DNA of 6,107 nt from positions 1-6,107 of the forward strand of contig JADHUZ010000089.1 of assembly GCA_016784265.1 (NCBI GenBank), given 5' to 3'. Position 1 is the first letter of the stretch. Every line of letters begins with the position of its first letter. The stretch is from Fidelibacterota bacterium. Its GTDB lineage: Bacteria > Fidelibacterota > BS150m-G59. The notes beneath the pieces are model-generated. The model was not told where the DNA came from and ran no database searches. It saw nothing but the letters and a program-made list of their open reading frames with translations. Positions 1 to 5,981 of the stretch are shown here, one piece after another. The translations under genes were made by a program, and so were the position numbers.

Positions 1-807
1 CAAACAGCAAATCCAAATTTGTTTGAAATTATTTTCGTGGATGATGGCTCAGATGATAATTCTGCAAACATTTGGGAATCTGCCAAATTTGAGAGTAAGT
101 TTCAACTCATTCAACATAAAAATAATCGAGGTCGTTCGGCATCAAGAAATTCGGGCATCGCTCAAGCAAAAGGTGAATATTGCCTTTTTACAAATGCGAA
201 TATTGTTCTTCCTAAAAACTGGGTTCAGGGATATTTGGATTTTTTTGCTGAAAATCCAAATGCAATTGGCGCGTGTGGATTGATTGAATACACAAGTTTG
301 GATAAGAAATTCGAGCAATATTTGAATAGAAAATCGAGAGGTTTGCACAAATTTAAGAGTGGCTATTTCATTCCATTAGAAAAGGTGCTTTTTGCAAACG
401 CTTCAGCTCAACGAAATATTTTAGAAAAAGCCCATGGATTTGGTGAAAACTTCAAATCTTATGGCGGCGAGGAGCTGGATTTAATGTTGCGAATAGGCAA
501 GAAAATCCAATTTTGTGGTGGCGTTTCTGTTTTGCGTGAAAATCACCCAGACTTTCAAACGCACTGCAAACGATTAGAAGAATTTGGCAAATCCGTTTTA
601 CCTCTACTTTTCAAAAAACATCCGTTGTATTTCCAAAACCAAATTCGTTGGCTCGGGTTTTTGTTGCCTGCAGCCATTTTGTTGAAATTCAGTGGTAAGG
701 TTGGCGATAAGTTATATCAGTTTTTGCCACTCGCAACGATTCGATTTTTTCTGAGAATTTTTGTGATGAATGGGTTTTTTTCACGGCGGAGACGCGAAGA
801 ACGCTGA
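1..807 (+). CDS. Family 2 glycosyltransferase, partial (5' end outside window)
   Basis: The reading frame is open to the left edge and ends at TGA 805-807, leaving 268 visible codons. The start is missing: the nucleotide-binding motif VDDGS lies at visible codons 13-17, whereas complete GT-A family 2 enzymes usually have about 30 residues before it, so a TTG at 19 is unlikely to be the real start. Other family landmarks are NRGRSASRNSGI with AKGEY (codons ~42-59), ANASAQR (~132-138) and YGGEELDLMLR (~154-164), the usual acceptor-side 'GGED.DL..R' block with E for D. The C-terminus has two hydrophobic stretches (codons ~217-228 and ~242-257), suggesting membrane association. Family role: transfer of a sugar from a nucleotide sugar to a polysaccharide, lipid or protein; the substrate cannot be read from sequence. 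Odd: the metal-binding DxD position reads N-A-N (codons 65-67), and the last residues (SRRRREER) are encoded by a repeat-like motif. Strong family call, unknown specificity. Confidence 0.88.
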   Translation, partial: QTANPNLFEIIFVDDGSDDNSANIWESAKFESKFQLIQHKNNRGRSASRNSGIAQAKGEYCLFTNANIVLPKNWVQGYLDFFAENPNAIGACGLIEYTSLDKKFEQYLNRKSRGLHKFKSGYFIPLEKVLFANASAQRNILEKAHGFGENFKSYGGEELDLMLRIGKKIQFCGGVSVLRENHPDFQTHCKRLEEFGKSVLPLLFKKHPLYFQNQIRWLGFLLPAAILLKFSGKVGDKLYQFLPLATIRFFLRIFVMNGFFSRRRREER

Positions 808-808
808 G
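779..808. repeat. GA-rich dispersed-repeat-like motif at the 3' end of the glycosyltransferase gene
   Basis: The bases around 781-808 have an imperfect 9-base rhythm: GGCGGAGAC, then GCGAAGAAC, then GCTGAG. They follow a run of T. The G+C-rich, purine-rich composition contrasts with the flanks. It resembles the short 'CGGAGACGCGGAGAACGC' type sequences that I recall as scattered through many environmental bacterial genomes, often at or near gene ends. Only one copy is visible, so calling it a dispersed repeat rests on recalled resemblance. It supplies the last codons and the stop of the glycosyltransferase. Confidence 0.5.
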
Positions 809-841
809 TTTTCTGGCTTATTTCGACGATACCATATATTC

Positions 842-878
842 GCCGATCACCTTAATCAGTTCTGATATTGTGATCCGC
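842..878. promoter_or_regulatory. Imperfect palindrome in the pgk leader
   Basis: Two nested inverted repeats share one centre: GATCAC (845-850) pairs with GTGATC (870-875), and inside it ATCAG (855-859) pairs with CTGAT (862-866) around a TT. Outside a C/C mismatch, GC (842-843) pairs with GC (877-878). That gives 13 pairs over 37 bases. No T-run follows directly, so it is not a standard terminator. A TATATT at 835-840 could be a -10 box placing transcription start near the palindrome, but no good -35 is seen. It could be an operator for a dimeric regulator, an mRNA leader hairpin, or chance. Confidence 0.35.
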
Positions 879-957
879 CAACATGCGGAGAATCAATATT
901 TCAGATAATTTCTTTTTTCTTGGATATCTGCCTTGAAATACTCGTAAATTTCGGGTT

Positions 958-2160
958 ATGAAGCTCAAGACAATTCGTGATTTTGACTTTGCAAATACGC
1001 AAGTCGTGATGCGAGTAGATTTTAATGTTCCGATTCAAAATGGGATAATCGTTGATGATTTTCGGATTCGCTCGGCGATTTTGTCGATTGAAAAAATTAT
1101 CAATGATGGCGGTTCTGTTATTTTGCTTTCTCATTTGGTAAGACCAAAAGGTTCGCTCGAGCCTGCTTTTTCGCTGAAGCCGGTTGCGCAGAAATTGGCA
1201 GATATTTTGGGAAAACGCGTGATTTTCGAAATGGATATTATGTCCGATTCTGCGTTGGAATTGACTCAAAATTTACCACCTCAATCTATCGTGCTTATGG
1301 AAAATGTACGCTTTTATTCTGGTGAGCAAGAGAACGATCCTGATTTTGCCAGACGGCTTTCTCAATTTGGCAAAATTTACGTGAATGATGCGTTCGGGAC
1401 AGCGCACAGGGCGCATGCTTCCACAGAAGGAATTGCAGAATTTTTCGATCGGCGGCTTGCAGGCTTTTTGATGGAAAAAGAATGGCAATTCCTCGTCGGC
1501 GAAGTGGAAAACGCACGCCATCCGTTCGTCGCTGTAATGGGTGGTGCGAAAATTTCTGGCAAAGTTGATTTGATCGAGAAAATATTACCCAAAGTGGATA
1601 AAATACTTTTGGGTGGCGGAATGGTTTTCACGTTTTTTGCTGAAAGAGGATTGGAAATTGGAAAATCACTGATTGATAACGATTCCCGTGCGATTGTCCG
1701 CAATCTTTTGAGCGAAGAAAAAATCATACTTCCCAGCGATGTTTGCGTCGCGGAATTCATTGATTCGAAATCTGGCGAGTCCGTGGATATTTCTCAAATT
1801 CCTGCAAATTATGCCGGATTTGATATTGGCGCGAAGACGATTAGAGCCTATCAGAATATTTTGAATTCGGCAAAAACGATATTGTGGAATGGTCCGATGG
1901 GTGTTTCAGAAAATCCTGCTTTTGCCACAGGAACTTTTGAAATTGCAAAAACCATCATTGATTCCACAAAAAATGGCGCGGTGAGCATTGTGGGTGGCGG
2001 AGATTCTGCCAGCGCATTGAAAAAAATGGGATTGGATAGGGAAGTGAGCCATCTTTCGACTGGTGGTGGTGCTTCGTTGCGATTGTTGAGTGGGAAAAAA
2101 ATGCCGGCGTTAGAGCGGCTCGAAAAATGTACGAATGGAAAGGACCACAATGAGGCGTAA
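958..2160 (+). CDS. pgk: Phosphoglycerate kinase
   Basis: Cytoplasmic glycolytic/gluconeogenic enzyme that interconverts 1,3-bisphosphoglycerate + ADP with 3-phosphoglycerate + ATP. At 400 aa it has the usual family length and is complete. N-domain, 3-phosphoglycerate side: RVDFNVP (19-25), R36, SHLVRPKG (58-65; H59 and R62 kept), ENVRF (115-119) and VNDAFGTAHRAHAST (142-156, R151 kept). C-domain, nucleotide side: GGAKISGK (195-202, with K198 and K202), GGGM (219-222), NGPMG (311-315), E318, GGGDS (346-350) and STGGGAS (367-373). The ATG at 958 gives the normal N-terminus (MKLKTIRDFDF); the Shine-Dalgarno match upstream is poor. Odd: V61 replaces the nearly invariant Gly of HLGRP, and S317 replaces the usual Phe after GPMGV. 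The last 12 residues (EKCTNGKDHNEA) extend past the normal end, and the gene overlaps tpiA by 11 bases, so the two are probably translated from one message. Confidence 0.98.
   Translation: MKLKTIRDFDFANTQVVMRVDFNVPIQNGIIVDDFRIRSAILSIEKIINDGGSVILLSHLVRPKGSLEPAFSLKPVAQKLADILGKRVIFEMDIMSDSALELTQNLPPQSIVLMENVRFYSGEQENDPDFARRLSQFGKIYVNDAFGTAHRAHASTEGIAEFFDRRLAGFLMEKEWQFLVGEVENARHPFVAVMGGAKISGKVDLIEKILPKVDKILLGGGMVFTFFAERGLEIGKSLIDNDSRAIVRNLLSEEKIILPSDVCVAEFIDSKSGESVDISQIPANYAGFDIGAKTIRAYQNILNSAKTILWNGPMGVSENPAFATGTFEIAKTIIDSTKNGAVSIVGGGDSASALKKMGLDREVSHLSTGGGASLRLLSGKKMPALERLEKCTNGKDHNEA
2140..2144 (+). promoter_or_regulatory. Shine-Dalgarno site of tpiA (fixes the start)
   Basis: AAGGA lies five bases before the ATG at 2150, within the end of pgk. 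An in-frame ATG at 2135 has no such site and would add five residues (MERTT) before the conserved beginning of the protein, so 2150 is preferred. Confidence 0.7.
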
Positions 2161-2911
2161 AATTATTGCTGGCAACTGGAAAATGAATCTGATGCCATCG
2201 CAGGCAAAAAAATATATTGAAAATTTACAAAATCGTTTGTTGGATAATTTGCAAACCGATATTATCTTATTCGGCTCTGCAACGCACCTAAATCAAATGA
2301 TTTCGGTTAGAAATGATGATAGAATTATGATTGGTGCGCAAAATGTGTTTTGGGAGAAGAACGGTGCATTTACTGGTGAAATCTCCGCAGAGATGATTTT
2401 TGATTTGGGTTGCGACGCTGTTTTGGTCGGTCATTCGGAGCGTCGGCATGTTTTTGGCGAAACCGATGACGATGTGGCGAAAAAGGTAAAAATGGCGCAT
2501 TCTCACAATTTTTTGACTGTGGTCTGCGTCGGTGAAACGGAAGATGAGCGAATCAATGGACGAACTGAAACCGTTTTGCAAAGGCAAGTTCAGGCTGTGT
2601 TTCCCGTGCTTGGAGCGAATTGGAATCGGACGGTTTTTGCCTATGAGCCAGTTTGGGCGATTGGCACAGGAAGAACAGCCACGGTTGAACAAGCGGTGGA
2701 AGCGCATCGGTTTATTCGGTCGGAAATCGCAAGTTTTGCAGGGAAAGGCGTTGCAGAGGAAACTCGGATTTTATACGGAGGCAGTGTAAAACCGGGCAAT
2801 ATCGCTGAATTGTTAAGGGAAATTGAAATTGATGGTGCGCTGATTGGCGGCGCAAGTTTGGACATCAACGATTTTTTAGAGATGATTCAAATCGTTGAAA
2901 ATGAAAATTAG
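2150..2911 (+). CDS. tpiA: Triosephosphate isomerase
   Basis: Interconverts dihydroxyacetone phosphate and glyceraldehyde 3-phosphate in the cytoplasm; acts as a dimer or tetramer in the known family. The 253-aa product has the normal bacterial length. The TIM-barrel landmarks are all present: AGNWKMN (7-13) with N9 and catalytic K11, VLVGHSERR (91-99) with catalytic H95, AYEPVWAIGTG (164-174) with catalytic base E166 followed by flexible loop 6, YGGSVKPGNI (209-218), and the phosphate-binding LIGGASL (231-237). The 'CPP' segment usual after strand 2 is replaced by FGSATHL (41-47), a tolerated region. The start at 2150 is supported by AAGGA five bases upstream and by the MRRKIIAGNWKMN beginning typical of the family. 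It lies between pgk and secG, a common bacterial gene order. Confidence 0.98.
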   Translation: MRRKIIAGNWKMNLMPSQAKKYIENLQNRLLDNLQTDIILFGSATHLNQMISVRNDDRIMIGAQNVFWEKNGAFTGEISAEMIFDLGCDAVLVGHSERRHVFGETDDDVAKKVKMAHSHNFLTVVCVGETEDERINGRTETVLQRQVQAVFPVLGANWNRTVFAYEPVWAIGTGRTATVEQAVEAHRFIRSEIASFAGKGVAEETRILYGGSVKPGNIAELLREIEIDGALIGGASLDINDFLEMIQIVENEN

Positions 2912-2923
2912 ATAGGAGAAAAT

Positions 2924-3268
2924 ATGTTTCTTGGAATTTTAATTAGCCTTCATGTGCTAATCTCTATTTTATTAATTTTTGTAATTGTTGTTTTGCAATC
3001 TGGCAAGGGAGAAAGTCTTGCCGGTGCAATAGGAGGCGGTATCGGCAGCACGCTTGGAGGGAAAAAAGGAGCGACGGCTCTAACCAAATTTACCTCGTAT
3101 CTTGCTGTGGCATTTATGGGGATTGCGTTGGTGATTGGAATTTTATCAACAAATGTTGAAACAAGCAGTTCTGATGGTCCGGGCAAGGCATTGCAGCAAA
3201 TCGAACAGATGGAAATATCACCTCAACCTGCTGATGAAGAAGCAGCGCCGGAAGAAAAAACGGAGTGA
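2924..3268 (+). CDS. secG: Protein translocase subunit SecG
   Basis: Small inner-membrane subunit of the SecYEG channel that aids SecA-driven protein export. The 114-aa product has two membrane segments (about 3-24 and 57-75) joined by the diagnostic glycine-rich loop VLQSGKGESLAGAIGGG (23-39), with STLGGKKGATALTKFT (42-57) leading into the second helix. After residue 76 comes a polar tail rich in Glu, Pro and Ala (QPADEEAAPEEKTE at the end); such variable acidic tails are common in SecG and not functionally defined. AGGAG at 2914-2918, five bases before the ATG, is the best ribosome binding site in the window. The gene begins 12 bases after tpiA and ends 9 bases before a tRNA gene, so it is very likely cotranscribed with pgk-tpiA. 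Confidence 0.96.
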   Translation: MFLGILISLHVLISILLIFVIVVLQSGKGESLAGAIGGGIGSTLGGKKGATALTKFTSYLAVAFMGIALVIGILSTNVETSSSDGPGKALQQIEQMEISPQPADEEAAPEEKTE

Positions 3269-3277
3269 TGAATTTTC

Positions 3278-3360
3278 GCTGAAGTGGTGGAATTGGTAGA
3301 CACGCTGTCTTGAGGGGGCAGTGCCCAGCGGGTGTGCGGGTTCGAATCCCGCCTTCAGCA
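3278..3360 (+). tRNA. tRNA-Leu (anticodon GAG)
   Basis: A complete class II cloverleaf can be folded. Acceptor stem: GCTGAAG (3278-3284) with CTTCAGC (3353-3359), discriminator A 3360. D-arm region: TGGTGGAATTGGTAGACA. Anticodon stem: CTGTC (3305-3309) with GGCAG (3317-3321), loop TTGAGGG, anticodon GAG at 3312-3314, reading CUC and CUU. Long variable arm: GCCC-AGC-GGGT (3323-3333). T-arm: GCGGG (3336-3340), loop TTCGAAT, CCCGC (3348-3352). The next bases are CGA, so CCA is not encoded and must be added by CCA-adding enzyme. The gene starts 9 bases after secG and lies 24 bases before a protein gene with no terminator between, implying release from a longer transcript by RNase P and 3' processing. 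E. coli also has a tRNA-Leu(GAG) after secG. Confidence 0.97.
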
Positions 3361-3384
3361 CGATGTTGAAATGGGGAAACTAAA

Positions 3385-4881
3385 TTGAAACGTGTAATTT
3401 TATCTTTTGTCTTTTTTATGGGAAATTTGTTCGCCGAGCAGAATATCGCTGATCTTTCTGCGCGCGGCGAGAAATTTATCCAATCAAAAAGTTGGGATGA
3501 AGCGAAGGCAACATTTGAATTAATCCTGCAAACAGATTCCACGAACATTTTTGGATATTATGGATTGGCGACAGTTTATTATTATTTGGGCGACCTGGAA
3601 AATTCGTTGGGGAACTGGAGCCGCGGTAGATATTTTGATCCATCAAATGAAAATTTACATAATTTTCGGAAAGAAGTTATTGATGGTGCCGTACGATCTT
3701 TTAAGTCCGTTCTTGAAGAAGATTCGACCAATACTGCGGCACTTTTTAGTGTTGGACAAATATATTTCTTTCTGAACAATCTCGATAAATCGTATGAGTA
3801 TGTGAACCATGCTTTAAAAGTTGATCCGGGAAATGAGAAGATTCGCTCTTTCCAAGAAAAAATCACAATATTTGGAGATATGAGAAGTAGCGGTCGAAAA
3901 GCTTATGATGCTGGCGATTTAAACAAATCTGATGAAGTCTTTTCAAAATTGGTTCAGAAACGCCCCGAATATTCTTTGTCATACTACTATTTGGGCATGT
4001 CTCAATTTATGCGTGGTAATGATGAAAAAGGTGCAAGTTTTCTGAATCAAGCCATCAATTTAGAATTAGATACCTCGCAAAAAGAACAATATCGTGCGGA
4101 TCTAACCAACAGGGCGAAGCAGTATTTCAATGAAGGGAAAACGGAACACAAACGAGGGAATCTCGCCGTTGCAAAAGAAAAATATCTGAGTGCTTTGCGC
4201 CTTGACCCTAAATTTTATCAATCGAATTTTCAGATGGGATGGATTTACCTGAAAGAAGGTGATTTTCGAAAATCATCGGAAGAATTTCAAAGGGTGATTG
4301 ATGTTTTACCAACTTATGCAAAAGCATATTATGGTTTAGCGTTGGTTCAATACAAAAACGGGCAGTATAAAAATTCGTTGGATAATTTGAAGCAATCCAT
4401 CGCATTGGATGAAAATTATGAAAAAGCACATTATCAAATGGGCGTTATCCAAATGGAATCAAAAAACTACGGTGCCGCGATAAAGGCTTTTCAAAATGCT
4501 GTAAGAATCAATCCTGATTATGAAAGAGCACATTACCTTTTGGGTAGGATTTGTGTCGCAGAAAATCGGTTTGATCAAGCGATTCAATCTCTGGAAAAAA
4601 CGGTGGATATCAATCCAAAATTTTACAAAGCCTATTCCTATCTCGCGCAGTCATACAATAAATTGGGGAAATGCGATGACGCGCTGGATGCCGCGACTTC
4701 TTGTTTAAAAATCAAAACGACCTATGCGCCGGCGTTGATAGAAAAAGGTGATGCGCTCCATTGTATCGGGCTTGGTGCGGAAGCCATTGCAGCTTATGAA
4801 AAAGCGAGAGCCAATAGCAAGTGGCGAGAAATAGCAGATTACAAAATTGATATGATTAAAAACGCTGATAGATATGAATAA
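3385..4881 (+). CDS. Secreted tetratricopeptide-repeat protein, function unknown
   Basis: The 498-aa product is nearly all TPR helical hairpins. The first 17 residues form a Sec signal peptide: K2-R3, hydrophobic core V4-F16, and LFA (15-17) as a signal peptidase I site before EQ. There is no lipobox cysteine. Repeats: about 21-54, 55-88, 117-150, 163-196, 197-230, then seven in exact 34-residue register from 243 to 480, with typical endings such as ALRLDPKF, AVRINPDY and TVDINPKF. No enzymatic domain is visible, so a periplasmic scaffold or assembly role is the likely class. Start: TTG at 3385 preceded by GGGGAA (3373-3378). The first in-frame ATG (3418) would delete the signal peptide, so TTG is preferred. 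The gene follows the tRNA by 24 bases and probably belongs to the pgk operon; a terminator follows it. Family certain, function not. Confidence 0.9.
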   Translation: MKRVILSFVFFMGNLFAEQNIADLSARGEKFIQSKSWDEAKATFELILQTDSTNIFGYYGLATVYYYLGDLENSLGNWSRGRYFDPSNENLHNFRKEVIDGAVRSFKSVLEEDSTNTAALFSVGQIYFFLNNLDKSYEYVNHALKVDPGNEKIRSFQEKITIFGDMRSSGRKAYDAGDLNKSDEVFSKLVQKRPEYSLSYYYLGMSQFMRGNDEKGASFLNQAINLELDTSQKEQYRADLTNRAKQYFNEGKTEHKRGNLAVAKEKYLSALRLDPKFYQSNFQMGWIYLKEGDFRKSSEEFQRVIDVLPTYAKAYYGLALVQYKNGQYKNSLDNLKQSIALDENYEKAHYQMGVIQMESKNYGAAIKAFQNAVRINPDYERAHYLLGRICVAENRFDQAIQSLEKTVDINPKFYKAYSYLAQSYNKLGKCDDALDAATSCLKIKTTYAPALIEKGDALHCIGLGAEAIAAYEKARANSKWREIADYKIDMIKNADRYE

Positions 4882-4904
4882 TTGTTTTTCAAATAGATTT
4901 GCAG

Positions 4905-4931
4905 AAAGGCGTGGGAAACTACGCCTTTTTT
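4905..4931 (+). terminator. Rho-independent terminator after the TPR gene
   Basis: AAAGGCGT (4905-4912) pairs with ACGCCTTT (4921-4928) around the loop GGGAAACT, and the stem runs into six T residues (4926-4931) and then GTTT. It lies 23 bases past the TPR stop codon. A further pair, GCAG (4901-4904) with CTGC (4936-4939), flanks it, so GCAGAAA and TTTCTGC can also pair as an outer stem. On the opposite strand the A-run before the stem becomes a T-run, but no gene converges here to need it. It marks the likely end of the pgk-to-TPR transcript. Confidence 0.85.
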
Positions 4932-4945
4932 GTTTCTGCGAAAGC

Positions 4946-4972
4946 ATGAAATTCGTAACTTTTGTGGGATGA
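4946..4972 (+). other. Possible 8-codon leader ORF overlapping the acpS start
   Basis: ATG at 4946 opens a tiny frame encoding MKFVTFVG and stops at TGA 4970-4972, sharing the ATGA at 4969-4972 with the acpS start codon. acpS has no well-spaced Shine-Dalgarno site of its own (only GTGGG directly touching the ATG), so coupled reinitiation is conceivable. The tiny ORF has no strong ribosome binding site either. Such an arrangement can easily arise by chance. Confidence 0.2.
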
Positions 4973-5313
4973 TTGAAGTCGGCACAGATATTGTTTCGGT
5001 TAAACGAATTCGCAAATCATTGGATTCGCAAGGCGAACGATTTGAAAAACGCGTTTTTTCGGATTGGGAAATCCAATTTTGTCGAGAATATTCTGATTTT
5101 GCTGTGCGATTTGCCGGTAGATTTGCCGCGAAAGAAGCCGTGATAAAAATTTTGAAAGATGAAAATCCGGATGTTTCCATGAAAGAAGTTGAAATCCGAG
5201 TCACAAAAACAGGCAGACCCGAAGTTTTGTTTTTGGGCAAAAAAACCGAAATTGCCGTTTCCATTTCGCATTGTGAAGAATATGCAACCGCAACTGCTGT
5301 GAGGGAAAAATGA
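4969..5313 (+). CDS. acpS: Holo-[acyl-carrier-protein] synthase
   Basis: Transfers 4'-phosphopantetheine from CoA to a serine of apo-acyl carrier protein, activating it for fatty-acid synthesis in the cytoplasm; family members are trimers. The 114-aa product matches the short AcpS class. MIEVGTDIVSVKRI (1-14) carries the Mg-binding Asp D7. VFSDWE (29-34) corresponds to the usual 'FT..E' segment, with Ser for Thr. RFAGRFAAKEAVIK (47-60) contains metal-binding E56 and the CoA-binding basic residues. KTGRPEV (80-86) and SISHCEEYATATAV (98-111) complete the fold. The ATG at 4969 gives the family's usual N-terminus; the frame is open further upstream to a TTG at 4930, but that lies inside the terminator and would add 13 atypical residues. 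The stop overlaps the next start (ATGA 5310-5313), so acpS and nnrE are translationally coupled. acpS next to an NnrE/NnrD gene is a familiar bacterial arrangement. Confidence 0.95.
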   Translation: MIEVGTDIVSVKRIRKSLDSQGERFEKRVFSDWEIQFCREYSDFAVRFAGRFAAKEAVIKILKDENPDVSMKEVEIRVTKTGRPEVLFLGKKTEIAVSISHCEEYATATAVREK

Positions 5314-5981
5314 AGCCAATTTACACCGCGAATCAAATGCAGGAAATTGACAAAATAGCAATTGACGAAATGGGCATTCCGGGCGAGAATTTGATGGCGC
5401 AAGCCGGGATAAGTTGTGCGGATTTTTTTATGTCTCGCTTTCCTGATAAAAATTCAGTCATCGTGATTTTGTGCGGAAGTGGGAATAACGGTGGCGATGG
5501 ATTTGTAATCGCTCGTGTGCTTGCCGAAAATGACTATCAAAATTTGACGGTCTATGTTACAAAATCGCTCGATGAAATTATCGGTGATGCGAAATTCCAT
5601 TTAAATTTGTTGGAAAAAACTGATGTGCCAATTCTCTCGGAAAATGATGTTTCGGATGATGATATTCAATCCGATTTGAATGGTGCTGATTTTATTTTCG
5701 ATGCGTTGCTCGGCACGGGATTGACGCGTGATGTCGGCGGTTTGTATCGGGAGTGGATTGCATGGACAAATGCAAGTTCGGCGGTGAAAATTGCTGTGGA
5801 TATTCCATCGGGGATTGATGGAAACACGGGCAGAAAAATGGGAATCGCTGTGGAATCAAGCCACACGATTACATTTGGTGGCTTCAAAGTGGGATTGCTT
5901 TTGCCGCCAGGAAATGAATTTTCAGGGAAAGTAATTGTCAAAGAAATTGGCTATCCGCAAGAAGCGATTGATGCGGTGTAA
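5310..5981 (+). CDS. nnrE: NAD(P)H-hydrate epimerase (YjeF N-terminal domain), apparently cut before the NnrD domain
   Basis: Epimerises the R form of damaged hydrated NADH/NADPH to the S form, which NnrD dehydrates back to NAD(P)H. The 223-aa product is one complete YjeF N-terminal Rossmann-type domain: MQEIDKIAIDEMGIPGENLM (10-29), nucleotide/phosphate loop CGSGNNGGDGF (55-65), FDALLGTGL (130-138) with D131, VDIPSGIDGNTG (163-174), and TFGGFKVGLLLPPGN (188-202). GAGGG (5301-5305) precedes the ATG, which overlaps the acpS stop. In many bacteria this domain is fused to a C-terminal dehydratase domain, for about 500 aa in all. Here the frame stops directly after IGYPQEAIDAV, and the stop codon TAA (5979-5981) lies within sequence that reads as NnrD on the other strand. 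The apparent end is therefore probably produced by an inversion junction, and the intact gene was likely bifunctional. Stand-alone epimerases of this length do exist, so the length alone is not proof. Confidence 0.93.
   Translation: MKPIYTANQMQEIDKIAIDEMGIPGENLMAQAGISCADFFMSRFPDKNSVIVILCGSGNNGGDGFVIARVLAENDYQNLTVYVTKSLDEIIGDAKFHLNLLEKTDVPILSENDVSDDDIQSDLNGADFIFDALLGTGLTRDVGGLYREWIAWTNASSAVKIAVDIPSGIDGNTGRKMGIAVESSHTITFGGFKVGLLLPPGNEFSGKVIVKEIGYPQEAIDAV

Noticed and set aside
845..875. CRP-type operator
   Set aside because: The half-sites face the wrong way (TCAC...GTGA rather than TGTGA...TCACA) and the spacing is far too long.
881..909. Promoter using GATAAT (904-909) as -10 for pgk
   Set aside because: No acceptable -35 at 15-19 bases upstream; the match to -10 alone is expected in AT-rich DNA.
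1377..1760. Minus-strand frame of 127 codons inside pgk (and similar ones at 901-1269, 1851-2150, 2288-2707, 4839-5402)
   Set aside because: All lie antisense to genes with complete conserved motifs and show no recognisable domain.
3114..3548. Minus-strand frame of 144 codons across secG, the tRNA and the TPR start
   Set aside because: It runs antisense through the tRNA-Leu and two well-supported genes; the GGIRTRT-like peptide is the usual by-product of reading a tRNA backwards.
4930..4968. Upstream TTG start for acpS
   Set aside because: It lies in the T-run of the terminator and would add 13 residues not found in AcpS; ATG 4969 gives the normal N-terminus.
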